Positions 20,895 through 32,705 of a stretch of 64,000 nt of DNA are shown here, one piece after another. The DNA lies in contig NC_133334.1 in assembly GCF_042186555.1 (NCBI RefSeq), forward strand, positions 26,088,971-26,152,970, written 5' to 3'. The stretch is from Aquarana catesbeiana. Taxonomy: Eukaryota; Chordata; Amphibia; Anura; Ranidae. Numbering within the stretch: the stretch's first letter is position 1; every line of letters begins with the position of its first letter. The notes below the pieces were generated by a model. That model was not told the DNA's origin. It worked only from the letters and a program-made list of their open reading frames with translations, and ran no database searches. A program made the position numbers and the translations under genes.

Positions 20895-22635
20895 GGCACC
20901 TCTATGAAAAGGTCATTAGTGTTTCAATTTTTGAAAACCTATCATCCCCAAATATGTATACTGCAGGAAACCCACGTGACAGGCAGTAAGCTCCTGAGCC
21001 TTAGACGGCCCTGGGTGGGACATCAGTACCACTCCACATATACCAACTACTCTAGAGGGGACAGCGTCCTGGTTCATAAAACCTTGCCTTTCAGGCTGTT
21101 GGCGCTGGAACTAGACCCGGAGGGTCGTTTTGTTATACTTCATGCCATGGTTGACAGGTTGGAGCTGGTGGTGGTGGGACTTTATCTGCCCCCTCCAGCT
21201 TCCACGAGATTGCTTAATCAGCTTATTTCTAAGATTACCATTTATGATACAGATAATGTGGTGATACTGGGGGATTTTAACTTGGCCCCGGACCCTGGGA
21301 TGGACAGGCTCTCACCCGGAGCGAGCTCATCTTTGGAGCTGCTCTCCTGGGCGGAGGCCTCTAACCTCGCTTGCTTTGAAGCTGAGCGTGTCCAGTGTAC
21401 CGGGAGAGAGTCTCTGGAGATTGTCCAGGTTCTGGCTGTCTGATTCCAGAGTTTCGGAACCATATAGGTCTGAGGCGGTGCAATATTGGCGGGAACTGGA
21501 TCAATCAGTGTCTCTGACCACGTCTTGGGACGCATTTAAGGCCTTTACCAGGGGTAGTATACAATCACATATCCGTAAAATCCGTAAGGATCTAAGGGAT
21601 GAGACCCGAAAGGCTGAGGAGAGGGTATCGGCACTTGAGGAGGAATACTCTGAGTCGGGGACTCCAAGGGCATACTCTGACTTTCAGGCAGCGTAAAGGG
21701 ATGTTCTCCTGTTAAGGCCGTCAGCCACCAAAACTAAATTCCTACATCAGTCCCAAAGAATCTTTGAACACGGGGAGAAGACTGGCAGTATGTTGGCATG
21801 GCTGGCGAGGGAAAGCTCCTCCCCGGTGACTATTTCGACAATATCTAACTCGGACGGGACGATCCTCACTGACCCTTCGTCTATTAATGACAGATTTGCA
21901 TCCTTTTACCAAGAGCTTTATGGTTCTTGGCTGGAATGCACAGACGAAGAATTGGCGAGATACCTCGACGGGGTGGAGCTCCCTTGCCTGACTTCCACAT
22001 TTAGAGAAGCTTTAGATGGCCCTATCCTATTAGAGAAGTTACAGAGGGCAGTAGCCTCCTTGCAGAATTGTAAAACGCCGGGCCCGAATGGGATACCTGA
22101 CGAATTCTTTAAGACTTACGCAGAAGAAATACTACCATCATTCAGAATAGTGCTGCAAAAAGCCATGGAGGGAAATTTGTTGCCCCTTCAATGGCTGAGG
22201 CAGTTATAGTGGTCATCTTTAAACCGGGTAAGCCCCCTGAGCAGTGTTCTTTGTATTGCCCTATCTCCCTCCTTAATGTGGATGCCAAGTTATTAGCTAA
22301 GGTGCTGGCCGGTCGACTGAACACCGTGATTACGGCACTGGTGCACGCAGACCAGTCTGGGTTTATGCCAGGCAGAGGAACTGACATAAATATCCAACGT
22401 CTCCTTACACATCCCTCTAGGGCAAGCGGGGATGGTCCGGAGGTAGTCACCTCCTTAGACGCCGAAAAGGCCTTTGATCCGGTTGAATGGCGTTACCTCT
22501 GGGCGGTCCTCCGCAAGTTTGGACCTCTTTTATTAACTGGGTCCAGATGTTATACCACCGCCCCACAGCCCGTATATGCACAAATAATTCCTTGTCCTTG
22601 CCGTTTCCTCTGTCCAGGGGCACCAGACAGGGATG
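20895..22635 (+). pseudogene. L1-A copy A: ORF2 endonuclease and RT start
   Basis: L1-superfamily ORF2 remnant. The apurinic-type endonuclease is read from about 20904, with LQETHVTGSK (catalytic Glu), VVVGLYLPPPAS and VVILGDFNLAPDPG. A deletion of about 160 bp relative to copy B (after 21366) removes the end of the domain, including its SDHAP block. RT fingers follow, with CKTPGPNGIPDEFF and HADQSGFMPGRGTD. A stop at 21694 and a frameshift near 22200 show it is non-functional. It is cut at 22622-22635 by the PLE1 insertion and resumes at 25235. Nucleotide identity to copy B is very high. Confidence 0.9.
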
Positions 22636-23850
22636 GCTAATTTGTTCATGGCCAAGTGGGAGGAGGATGTCGTCTATGCTGACAGACGGCCAGAATTGGT
22701 GTACTGGGGCAGGTATATAGACGACATCCTCCTCCTATGGGATGGTGATGAAACATCATTGACCAATTACATGCCGGAGCTGAATCAGAACACCCTTGGT
22801 ATCTCTCTGCAATTCGAAATGAGCAAGGTTGCTATCCATTTTTTGGATTTGAATATACGGATCTGTGAAAATAAATTTACAACCACCACTTTTTTCAAGG
22901 AGACAGATCGAAATGGCTATATTAGTCAGGGGAGTTGTCACCATCCCTCCTGGTTAAAAGCGGTTCCTAAAAGCCAGTTTATTCGCCTAAGGCGTAATTG
23001 TACCTTTAAACACGATTTTTTGATGCAGGCCTCTGACTTAAAAACCAAATTTGTGGAGAAGGGGTACTCTGGTGCAGACTTGGACAAAACCATAAATGAG
23101 GTTGCGTGCCTGGATAGGGCCAATATGATAAAGGGCACAGATAGAATCACTAAGAATAATAACATTCATGAGTTCTCTTTAGTGACCACCTATTCTCGAC
23201 AACATTATGATATAAAGAAAATTCTTAGAAAACATTGGGCCGTGTTAAAAAATGATAAAGTGTTGGGCCCATCCTTACCTGAATGCCCACAAGTTATCTA
23301 TAGGGGAGTACCCCCCCTAAAGCTGCAGGTTGCCCCTAATGTTCTTGATGCCCCCAATAGGGTCCCCTTCTTTCAGAACTCAAAAGGTTTTTTCCCATGT
23401 CGCAAATGTAAAGTGTGTCGCATAAATGGCGATAAAAATAGGAAAATTTGTCAATTTAAATCTAACTCCACCACAAAGGTCTATGATATAGATACTTTCA
23501 TCACCTGCACCTCAAAAAATGTTGTGTACTTATTGACTTGTCCATGCGGTCTACAGTATGTAGGCCGCACTATGAGAGCCATGAACGTGCGAATTAAGGA
23601 ACATATAAAAAACATAAAGAAAGGTTTTCCTAAGCACACGGTCTCACGTCACTATTTAGAATGTCATAACAAAAATCCAGTAGGGACTCTGATTACCGCC
23701 ATCGATCGCTTCACACCCCATTGGAGAGGTAGTTACACCAAGAGAGAAATCTCGAGGTTAGAAACTCGATGGATACACACCCTCAAATGCTATACGCCAT
23801 ATGGGTTAAACGTAGAGTGGGATGTTAATAGCTTCATTAATAACAGTTAG
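22633..23850 (+). CDS. PLE1 reverse transcriptase (partial) and GIY-YIG endonuclease
   Basis: An intact 405-codon frame encoding the C-terminal part of a Penelope-like retroelement protein. Residues 1-8 (MANLFMAK) are the ANLFM block upstream of RT motif C. YIDD (about residues 28-31) is the RT catalytic motif, then thumb motifs (AIHFLDLNI). A Cys-rich linker FFPCRKCKVCRI (about 255-266) precedes a GIY-YIG nuclease starting VVYLLTCPCGLQYVGRT (about 297-313), with R and H/E blocks following. The ATG is not native: it lies in the duplicated target sequence. RT motifs upstream of this are missing, so the copy is 5'-truncated. The open frame and exact target duplication suggest a young insertion. 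Confidence 0.92.
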   Translation: MANLFMAKWEEDVVYADRRPELVYWGRYIDDILLLWDGDETSLTNYMPELNQNTLGISLQFEMSKVAIHFLDLNIRICENKFTTTTFFKETDRNGYISQGSCHHPSWLKAVPKSQFIRLRRNCTFKHDFLMQASDLKTKFVEKGYSGADLDKTINEVACLDRANMIKGTDRITKNNNIHEFSLVTTYSRQHYDIKKILRKHWAVLKNDKVLGPSLPECPQVIYRGVPPLKLQVAPNVLDAPNRVPFFQNSKGFFPCRKCKVCRINGDKNRKICQFKSNSTTKVYDIDTFITCTSKNVVYLLTCPCGLQYVGRTMRAMNVRIKEHIKNIKKGFPKHTVSRHYLECHNKNPVGTLITAIDRFTPHWRGSYTKREISRLETRWIHTLKCYTPYGLNVEWDVNSFINNS

Positions 23851-24642
23851 CAGCAATACACTCCTTTACTCGTTTTATTTATTTGTTTTTTGTTTTCTCT
23901 CCTGTATCTATTTGCAAATCTTGTGTCTAGGTCGTTTTTTTAAAAAATAATAATTTTTTTTAAATGATGTTTACAATCATCTGTATTGATTTTAACACAT
24001 GTATTGATGTATATTACATGCATGTATTTTTGTTGAATTGTGTGCGATTAATCGCATTTACAATTTTTATTGAATTGTGTGCGATTAGTCGCATTTACAA
24101 TTTTTATTGAAATATGTGCGATTAATCGCATTTACAATGTTTAATGCTTAGTTGCATGTGAGGCGCTGGTTTGTTAGTGTTTTTCTTCCATGCAGGCACT
24201 GATTTGTTATACAAATTCTAGCGTTTTTTTCTATGCCTTTGATCTATACTGCATGACAGGCGTTAATTCCATAGCCTATCTGTGCGGGTGTTAATTCCTT
24301 TCCACTTTTTAATTTATATATTGAGTTATATGATACCAGGTTTTTGTCTGATCAATTAAAAATACATTTTTAGCCTTTTTCGTGTCCCTGAGCCGGGCCG
24401 CACAGCCGGCGTTTTTTTCTCGTCGCCTGTTCATGCTTATCTGGCATTTTTCAATTTTTCTGCTCACTGAGAGATAGGTTAACCAATGAGGTGGCACTGT
24501 GTCATCTGTTGCTATCCTTTTTTGTTCCTATCCTCTCTTTTTTCTGATTGGCCGCTACACGAGACACACATCTTACCCAGCTGTTAGTGATGAGTTTGAT
24601 CATATCCCCTCTGATCCACCCACTAACCATACCATATATATA
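23851..24642 (+). other. PLE1 3' non-coding region
   Basis: AT-rich. It contains three copies of a roughly 35-bp repeat with TTGAATTGTGTGCGATTA / GTCGCATTTACAATTTTTAT words at about 24034-24140. No coding potential. Confidence 0.75.
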
Positions 24643-24722
24643 GCGTGCGGTTGTAGCTGTAGCCATGCATCTGAAGACATCTGTTATGATGAAACATGTC
24701 AGGCAGGCTGACATCCGTACGC
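24643..24722 (+). ncRNA. Hammerhead ribozyme of PLE1
   Basis: The core is canonical: CTGAAGA (24671-24677), a short stem II ATC/GAT (24679-24681 with 24688-24690), GAAA (24691-24694), palindromic CATG, then TC with cleavage expected after 24700. Outer stem I pairs GCGTGCGGTTGT (24643-24654) with ACATCCGTACGC (24711-24722) apart from one mismatch and a wobble; inner AGCC/GGCT (24661-24664 with 24706-24709). PLE hammerheads lie in the repeated terminal regions and are thought to process the element RNA. Confidence 0.8.
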
Positions 24723-25234
24723 TGATTGCTGCAGCCGTTTGTGCCTATCCTTGATGCATGCTGTTTTAAGCTTCAACTGTAAGTTACTACAATAAACGTT
24801 TTTTATCTATCATTACGGGCTTCACTATGGGTCCTTCATTTTCTTTTCTCGGATATATGATGACTACATGCCTGAATGCCTAATTCTGAAGTGACCATTG
24901 GGAGAAGTTTATATGTGAAGGAAATCCCACAGATGTTGTGGTCTGACGAGGGGTTCCAGTGGGCTGGATTTGCTGGATGCTTTTGAGTATTTATCATCTA
25001 TGCCTAATCCTTAATACCTTCTGGTAAGCAGACTACATTACCACGTGGTGACGAGTGACTCTTTCTACATCTGCACAATATATTTGGTGATTGGATTCCT
25101 CCCACTCTTCAATTTCATTTTTGAACTTTTCAGCGCCGCAATAATTTATATGCATGTGACTTTTTGTTTGTTATCCACGAACTTTGCTGGCCGCTTGCTT
25201 TTTTCAGTTCAGCGCGAATTTTTACTTGTTTTTT

Positions 25235-25786
25235 ACCAGACAGGGATGCCCACTATCCCCTGGATTATTTGCGTTAGCCATGGAACCCATGGTAGCTCGT
25301 ATAAGATCTGCTCATTCGGTGAAGGGGATCCAAGTCGGTGTAATAACTGATAAAATATCCTTATACGCCGATGATAATCTCCTTTTCCTTAAAGATATTT
25401 GTTCCCTCCCACCAGCACTACAAATAATAGATGAATTCGGATCATTCTCGGGTATTAAGGTTAATTGGGGGAAATCCATCCTTTTTTCACTGAATGCGGC
25501 AGGTCACCACCCACCAACTGGCACACCCCTAAATTGGACATCAGAATTCAAATATCTAGGTATAAGGATTAGGATTCCTCTATCCTCATACTATGAACTG
25601 AACCTCCAACCATTGCTTAAAAACTTCTCACAGAAATGTACAGCCTGGAGGACCCTTCCCCTATCACCAGTGGGTAGGGTAAACTTAGTTAAGATGGTTT
25701 ATCTCCCCAAATTCCTTTACTTTTTCAGAAATGCCCCTTTGATCCCTCCGGCCTCATTCTTTGCAAAACTAAAAAGCATAATATCT
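25235..25786 (+). pseudogene. L1-A copy A: RT palm/thumb fragment
   Basis: Continues L1-A ORF2 after PLE1. RQGCPLSPGLFALAMEP, then ISLYADDNLLFL (the catalytic YADD; copy B reads YADDT), then GVNWGKS-type and KYLGIRI blocks. It ends at 25786, where L1-B begins at the same position as in copy B. Confidence 0.9.
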
Positions 25787-27370
25787 GGGACGTGGCCTGG
25801 CACAGCATGGAGTAGGACGCTTGTCTTGAGAGCTCCGTCCATTACTCCTGAATCCTATCCATCCTGAACTCTCCGTGCTACTGAGCTGGCTGGCTCACAT
25901 CCCTGAGGCTCTGGCAACACCCTGGGCTCCTTCCCGTACTGATTGGACACACGGCGGCCCGAACAGAGCGGCGATCTCCCGCACAGCGGCCGAATTTAAG
26001 CAAGACCACGGCTTCGGCCTACTCCTGGAGGCCGCGGCCATCTTGGTACTCCGATCCTCAGGCCCTGCAGTGAGATTCCTGCCAAATAGAGGTACCTAAT
26101 TACGGGACAATCCTTCCGGGGAGAGGGACAACCTATACACAGCTCATTTAGCCAGTGGATACCCTGAGAAAATCGACGATTTCACCCGGTCCGGATTGCG
26201 GCCTAGGCCTATATGTAGTGCACGGCGGCCATCTTGGCACACCTGTCTCTCCTCCCTGAGTACTGTGAATAAGCTATAGCCCTGGTGTCTCCCTCCTAAA
26301 AGCCCCCACTGCGATCCCCTGTACCCTCAGAGACACAACCCCAGATTGCCATCAGCTAAAGAGGTGGGGAGGAATTGCACGCACCTGCTTTAAAACAACA
26401 TCTATCCCTAAACTCTGAGGGCTGCAGGGCCTGGGACAGCACTAGTCTTTAACTAACCAGCAAGTCAGGTTGTTACACTAAGTTTGGAGGTTCTCTGGGT
26501 CCCACCTGGGACCGTCGCAAAATGTCACCAACTAAGGCACAAAAGGCAGCGGCAGCAAAACTAGATCAGTACCGCCGAACAGAAAAAGAAGACATGGAGG
26601 AGGAGGGAACAACTGAAAAAGCTGGAGCGGGAGAACGAACTGCGGGTGATACTGACAAACTCCTTGAAGCAATCACCTTCTGCAGAACCTCTCTCACAGC
26701 GCAAATTGAAGAGGTCAAGATGGATATTTCCCTTATCAGACAGGACTTTCAAAAGCTCAGGGAAAGAGTGAAAGAAACTGAGACCAGGCTGGGCGAGGTG
26801 GAGGATGCTATTCCACCCTTGCAAACATCCTCAGACCGCGTGCAAAGGCAAATACAGCAACTTCTTTTAAAGCAAGATGATATGGAGAATAGGCTGAGAA
26901 GATGCAATATACGCCTGATAGGCCTGCCGGAGGGGTCTGAGGGTAAGGACACTTCCACTTTTTTGGAACAACTACTGATCAATACTTATGGAAGAGAAGT
27001 TTTTTCCCCCATGTTTGCGGTGGAGCGGGCACATCGCATGCCAGCAAGACCCCCTCCACAAGGAGCTCCTCCCCGCACGTTCATAGCTAAACTCCTTAAC
27101 TATAAGGATCGGGACACTGCTTTGAGAATGGCAAGGGAGAAGGGCAATATCCCAGTTGGGAATGTAAAGGTGGCCATCTTCCCAGACTTCTCGGCAGAGG
27201 TACAGCACCGTCGTCAAAGCTTTACAGAGGCCAAACGTAAGCTAAGAAATTTGCAATACAAGTACTAAATGCTTTTCCCAGCCCATCTTAGGGTGGAGCA
27301 TGAAGGGCGTGCGGTTTTCTTCGAGGACCCAGAGGAGGTGATCGCTTGGTTGGAACGACGAGTTAACCCC
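25787..27370 (+). mobile_element. L1-B copy A: 5' UTR and ORF1
   Basis: 5' part of a second L1-type family, nearly identical to 36301-37880. It comprises about 735 bp of GC-rich 5' UTR and then ORF1. At 27370 similarity to copy B stops and resumes at about 27573. Confidence 0.88.
26522..27268 (+). pseudogene. L1-B ORF1 protein (copy A), truncated by a stop
   Basis: RNA-binding ORF1 protein of an L1-type LINE. An N-terminal basic/acidic stretch is followed by a coiled coil (about residues 45-125, heptads such as LRERVKETETRLGEVEDAI), then an RRM-like domain (LRRCNIRLIGLPEGSEG) and a C-terminal domain (RTFIAKLLNYKDRDTALRMA). It ends after 248 codons at a TAA where copy B has TCA; copy B continues to 287 residues. 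ORF1 proteins form trimers that coat the LINE RNA. Confidence 0.9.
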
Positions 27371-27572
27371 GGAGAGCCGCAACGCTTCACTTCCTGATTC
27401 CCTCAGCTAGGATGGCGGCGGCAGCTGCCGAGAACCGAGCGGGTTCTCGGCGTCCCCTGCTGACATCGCTGGACCCCGGGACAGGTAAGTGGCAATGTAT
27501 TAAAAGTCAGCAGCTGCAGTATTTGTAGCTGCTGGCTTGTAATTTTTTTTTTTTTTGGCGGTGTGGGTGAAC
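27371..27572. other. Unrelated replacement segment in L1-B copy A
   Basis: A GC-rich 200-bp segment ending in a T-run replaces what is about 740 bp in copy B (37880-38620). It removes the end of ORF1 and the start of ORF2. Confidence 0.6.
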
Positions 27573-28316
27573 GTCTTCACATTCCTGAAGAAGCAACATG
27601 CTGATATAATAGCACTAGTGGAAACACATATTGAGGGAAGTGTTCAGATGGCGCGCCGCAGGCCATGGGTTGGTTGGGCATACCACTCTACCCACACATC
27701 ACACTCTAGGGGAGTTTCTGTATTAATAGCTAAATCAGTACATTTTGAATTATGCGAACTAACTACCGACCCGAACGGCCGTTATGTATTTATTCATGCC
27801 AAAGTATATGGAGAGCCCTTGCTTATAATGGCTTTTTACATACCACCTCCATTTAATGTATCCATGGTCAAGGAAGGTATATCCTATAGGACCCGTCATC
27901 CAAATGTAGCAGCGGTCTGGCTAGGGGATTTTAATGTTACTTTGAATCCGGCTCTAGACAGGCTACAGTTGACATCAACGGCTCCCAGTGCTCTCACCGA
28001 AATTAAATTCTCTAAGCTTATCTCCACCTTCAATCTGATAGACACATGGAGACATAAATTCCCACTGGTTAAGTCATATTCATGCTTCTCGTCATCTCGG
28101 GGCTCTATGTCCCGCATAGACTTTATACTTATTTCCCGTAGATTGACCCCAAGATTATCGGAGGTAATGTTTTGCCCTAGAGTACTGTCGGATCATAGTC
28201 CTTATTGGATTACATTAAGTATTCCAGTGGCAAAACCACCACGAGCATGGTGTCTGAATCCATTCTGGCTATCTCTTCTACCAGAAGACGACGAGCTCAT
28301 AGACAAATGGAAATTG
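27573..28316 (+). pseudogene. L1-B ORF2 endonuclease (copy A), truncated
   Basis: Endonuclease domain with LVETHIEGSVQ (catalytic Glu), VAAVWLGDFNVTLNPALD (Asp/Asn pair) and SRIDFILIS...VLSDHSPYWITL (terminal His block). It stops abruptly at 28316 against unrelated sequence. It preserves the uninterrupted CACATCAC target (27695-27702) of the hAT element found in copy B. Confidence 0.9.
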
Positions 28317-29087
28317 GACAGCAGCAGAACGGAGGGGGAGTGTGGGGGACAGCAGCAGAACGGAGGGGGAGTGTGGGGGACAGCAGCAGAATGGAGGGGG
28401 AGTGTGCATTGCTCACTGTAACAAAGAAGTGTAAGTTTGTCAAGTTTGTCTGGCGGCGGCAAACTCACGGACCTCGTGGGCGGGAGGGAGGACTCAGACG
28501 ATCTGATCGGAGAGAAGTTGAACTGTGGACTGGAGACTGACTGGAGAAGTCGAAGTCGGAGTCGGGTTGCGCAGCGCTGCTGGCAATGTGCTGCTGCTCT
28601 CTGCTGCACCGGCTCTGGCTGCTGGAGTAGTCGGTGGCCCCAGGACTGGCACTGACTGGGCACAGGCTAGTAAGTGTGGCTGGCTGCCTGGGCCAGGCTG
28701 GCGGCTGCTCTCTCTATCTCTCGGAGCGGAGGACAGAGACGCGCTGCTCAGCTGTAGCCGTAGGTGCGGGTGCCCAGTGCCCACAATGTGCCTGACTGCC
28801 CACGTGATGACGTACGGTGTCCGTACGGTGTACGGTGTGACGTCACTGGTTGCTAGACGTGGGGAGAGCGGCCCTAGCCTAGCAACCAGTTAAGCATATG
28901 ATGTGTGTGTTTTACAGTTACACAGTGTATGATTATAAGGGTGGCGGAGTCGGAATGGTGCCGGCGGTGTGTTTTTTCTTTCATTCCGGGACACTGTATT
29001 GTCCCAGAATGAAGGTGCCCGGGACACAGGACAAAAATCTGAAATAAGGGACAATCCCGGGCAATCCGGGACACGTGGGCACCCTAA
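28317..29087. mobile_element. DNA element with GTGCCCACGTGTCCCGG right end
   Basis: Starts with three 32-bp units around GACAGCAGCAGAACGGAGGG and ends with the reverse complement of the 17589 element end. Left and right flanks are different LINEs, so this is not a clean insertion. No coding region recognised. Confidence 0.5.
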
Positions 29088-29100
29088 CGGTACGTGACCA

Positions 29101-29645
29101 TGGGACCGACATCTGCGCACTTAAAGCCAGAGTGAAGACGCTTGAATCCCACGAAGAAGAATCGCAATAGGAGAAATAACTTGCGCATTTTGGGACTCCC
29201 TGAAGGCGCGGAGGGCACGAATCCTACAGCCTTCGCTGAGCGCCTATTGCAACAGCTACTCCCTGCAGCACGCTTTCCTCCATTCTTTACGGTAGAAAGG
29301 GCCCACCGCATTCCCACTACCAGGGGACCCCAAGGTACACCACCCCGAACTTTCATCTTCAAACTCCTCCATTTTCGGGACAGAGACATTGTGATGAGGG
29401 AGGCTAGAGCCCAAGGCGAACTCCGCTTCGAAAACGCCAAACTTCTAATCTTTCCGGACTAATCGCTGGAAACCCAGAAGCAACGGAAATCCTTTGATGC
29501 CGTCAGAGCGAGGCTTCAATCTCACCATATCAAATACAGTATGCTGTTTCCGGCCAGGCTGAGGGTGGAAGACGGGGAATTCGTTAGGTTCTTCACGTCC
29601 CCAGAGGAGGCCTCCAGCTGGATCGACACACTCCCGCCCAGATAA
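29101..29645 (+). pseudogene. L1-A copy B: ORF1 C-terminal half
   Basis: RRM and C-terminal domains of an L1-type ORF1: LRILGLPEGAEG, FFTVERAHRIP, PRTFIFKLLHFRDRDIVMRE and LFPARLRVED, ending near 29645. The same domain order as L1-B ORF1 but clearly diverged, which is why two families are named here. A TAA at 29460 interrupts the frame and the N-terminal coiled coil is missing. Confidence 0.85.
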
Positions 29646-30428
29646 GTGACCCACTTGATTGTCCGTTTGAACAGGCCGTTGTTATTTGCTGTTTTTTTCT
29701 GCAAAGTGCCTTCTCCTACACATGAGCCTGGGTCTTCCTACTGGAACCTCACTTCCTCCACATGTCATGGTTTTATACTTCGTGGCCTTGGAAGGTTACA
29801 CAGCTGGATTTCGGAGGGCCATCGAACCCTCATTGTTGTAGAGATGACTCCGGGTCTGTATCCCCCTTCTTCCACTCCTTTATGTATCCTGGACCCAGGC
29901 CCCTAATCCATGAGTGCCAGAATCACCTGTGGCCTTAAGGACGTGCCTCTCTTACACTCTGCCCCACATAAGCCTTTTAACCCAGATCACCCACTGAATG
30001 CCTCTACATGTCTATCCTTCTGGGTGTCCTAATTCTGTAACGTTCACGTTTAAGTTTGTACCCCCCGGCAGTTGCCAGGAGCCTGCACCCACTTTTTTAC
30101 TAATCCGGTCTCCAGCAAGAGACTAGATGTAAAGTTTCACTGCTGGACTGCAGATGCCGTTTTGCACACGTTCCCCCATTACAGGCGTGTTCGCCTTGGT
30201 TCTAATTTGGGATCCTGAGCCTCCCCAAAGTTGGGGCTGGGGTTGGCGGGGTGGGGGGGGGTTGGTTGGGTTTCTTATGTTACAACTGGTTTATATGTTG
30301 TTTTCTCTCAAGCGATGTAAACATGTATGTCACTAAATGTTTGGGATGCCACGTCCTGACCCATACAGTGGTCCGGGCCTTGCATCTAAATTTGTGTATA
30401 GGTCCACAGCCTGAAAATATGCCATTAG
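29646..30428 (+). other. L1-A inter-ORF region
   Basis: About 780 bp between ORF1 and ORF2 of L1-A copy B; no conserved domain. Confidence 0.6.
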
Positions 30429-31978
30429 ATGATTATGGCTGACTGTACTATTGTTTCATGGAACACTAGGGGCTTGAACACCTCTGTGAAAAGGTCATTA
30501 GTGTTTCAATTTTTGAAAACCTATCATCCCCAAATATGTATACTGCAGGAAACTCACTTGACAGGCAGTAAGCTCCTGAGCCTTAGACGGCCCTGGGTGG
30601 GACATCAGTACCACTCCACATATACCAACTGCTCTAGAGGGGTCAGCGTCCTGGTTCATAAATCCTTGCCATTCAGGCTGTTGGCGCTGGAACTAGACCC
30701 GGAGGGTCGTTTTGTTATACTTTATGCCATGGTTGACAGGTTGGAGCTGGTGGTGGTGGGACTTTATCTGCCCCCTCCAGCTTCCACGAGATTGCTTAAT
30801 CAGCTTATTTCTAAGATTGCCATTTATGATACAGATAATGTGGTGATACTGGGGGATTTTAACTTGGCCCCCGGACCCTGGGATGGACAGGCTCTCACCC
30901 GGAGCGAGCTCATCTTTGGAGCTGCTCTCCTGGGCGGAGGCCTCTAACCTGACTGATGTGTGGAGATGGCGTAACCCCTCCCGAAGAGCCTACACATGTC
31001 ACTCAGCCTCACACAAAACCCTATCACTCATAGACCTTGCCTATGCGGGGGGGTCTGTCCTTCCCAGGGTTAGAGATAATACCGTTCTCCCCCACGGCAT
31101 ATCCGACCACGCCCCGCTTGCTTTGAAGCTGAGCGTGTCCAGTGTACCGGGAGAGAGTCTCTGGAGATTGTCCAGGTTCTGGCTGTCTGATTCCAGAGTT
31201 TCGGAACCATATAGGTCTGAGGCGGTGCAATATTGGCGGGAACTGGATCAATCAGTGTCTCTGACCACGTCTTGGGACGCATTTAATGCCTTTACCAGGG
31301 GTAGTATACAATCACATATCCGTAAAATCTGTAAGGATCTAAGGGATGAGACCCGAAAGGCTGAGGAGAGGGTATCGGCACTTGAGGAGGAATACTCTGA
31401 GTCGGGGACTCCAAGGGCATACTCAGACTTTCAGGCAGCGTTAAGGGATGTTCTCCTGTTAAGGCCGTCAGCCACCAAAACTAAATTCCTACATCAGTCC
31501 CAAAGAATCTTTGAACACGGGGAGAAGACTGGCAGTATGTTGGCATGGCTGGCGAGGGAAAGCTCCTCCCCGGTGACTATTTCGACAATATCTGACTTGG
31601 ACGGGACGATCCTCACGGACCCCTCGTCTATTAATGACAGATTTGCATCCTTTTACCAAGAGCTTTATGGTTCTTGACTGGAATGCACAGACGAAGAATT
31701 GGCGAGATTCCTCGATGGGGTGGAGCTCCCTTGCCTGACTTCCACATTTAGAGAAGCTTTAAATGGCCCTATCCTATTAGAGGAGTTACAGCGAGCAGTA
31801 GCCTCCTTGCAGAATTGTAAAACGCCAGGCCCGGATGGGATACCTGACGAATTCTTTAAGACTTACGCAGAAGAAATACTACCATCGTTCAGAATAGTGC
31901 TGCAAAAAGCCATGGAGGGAAATTTGTTGCCCCGTCAATGGCTGAGGCAGTTATAGTGGTCATCTTTAAACCGGGTAA
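30429..31978 (+). pseudogene. L1-A copy B: ORF2 endonuclease and RT start
   Basis: ORF2 starts at ATG 30429 or, more likely, 30435. Endonuclease blocks are TIVSWNTRGLN, LQETHLTGSK, VVILGDFNLAP, LIDLAYA and ISDHAPLALK. A one-base insertion near 30872 shifts the frame; reading continues to a TGA at about 31674, where copy A has TGG. The N-terminal RT block CKTPGPDGIPDEFF follows. Cut at 31965-31978 by the hammerhead-bearing insertion. Confidence 0.9.
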
Positions 31979-32650
31979 TTTGAAACAAGAGAAACTTACT
32001 AACTAAGTGGGACTTTAAATGAGGACATTTCTAGAATGTACCTCCATCCCCAAAATGCATATATAAAAAAACACAGAAAGCTAGGGGGGTTTGTGGGACT
32101 TTGAATGAGACAGGCCTGGGAAGATAACACAACATGGTAATAATAAGAATATCTGTTGATTGCACCATAAATGCGACCACATCGTGTTGCATAGTAATAA
32201 TTACATAAACGGTAAGTTATAATAAATCCAGGAGCTTTTATTCCATAATAAGGTATATATTGTAGAAACATCATAAGACAACATAATAGCATAGCAGCCT
32301 ATTATGGTCAGTATGGTACCATAGTAAAAATTCATCAGACTGATATTTGCATGTGACTGCATTGTAGTATCAATAATGTCTGGTGAATGGACCACATTGA
32401 TGACCACATAGCTTGCATGGATACAAAGTAAAGGAGTATGACATATGAAATAATTGTTCCCTGAGTATGAACCAACATAACAAGGTGACCCATTAACATA
32501 ACATAGCAGCATGATGTGGAACGCAGCGGTGAGGTAACAATAATTCAATTATGAAGTTGTGTGTCTTTACAGTAATAAAGTAACATAGCAGTTGGTGGCA
32601 TCCAAACGGCGTAATCTGGTAAAAATGTAGAAGGGCTGTTCATGTAAATA

Positions 32651-32705
32651 GCATCTAAGAGCTCTACGCGTTTCATGGATCTTTCCAATCTTCAGGAGCA
32701 GATGC
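32651..32705 (-). ncRNA. Compact hammerhead ribozyme, copy 1
   Basis: Read on the minus strand: GCATCT and GCTC (stem I), CTGAAGA (32695-32689), stem II TGGA/TCCA with an AAGA loop, GAAA (32674-32671), palindromic CGCG, TA with cleavage expected after 32665, then GAGC and AGATGC closing stem I with a TCTT bulge. All core residues match the consensus and every stem except stem III pairs within the 55 nt. This is the best hammerhead in the window. Confidence 0.9.

Larger units (their letters stand above)
22622..25248 (+). mobile_element. Penelope-like element PLE1, 5'-truncated, with 14-bp duplication
   Basis: Insertion 22636-25234 (2,599 bp) in L1-A copy A, flanked by exact ACCAGACAGGGATG (22622-22635 and 25235-25248). 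The undisturbed target is preserved once in copy B at 35749-35762, which confirms both boundaries. The element begins inside the RT domain and carries its coding region, a long 3' region and a hammerhead motif about 800 bp after the stop. Confidence 0.93.

Noticed and set aside
27583..27600. CTGAAGAAG as a hammerhead core
   Set aside because: It lies inside the L1-B endonuclease coding sequence; no GAAA strand or stem I partner at the needed spacing.
32201..32548. 115-codon minus-strand frame repeated at 34224-34571 and on the plus strand at 34891-35202
   Set aside because: The apparent conservation is only DNA-level duplication of the PLE-like terminal repeat. The translation has no known domain and uses common Tyr/Ile codons of AT-rich DNA.
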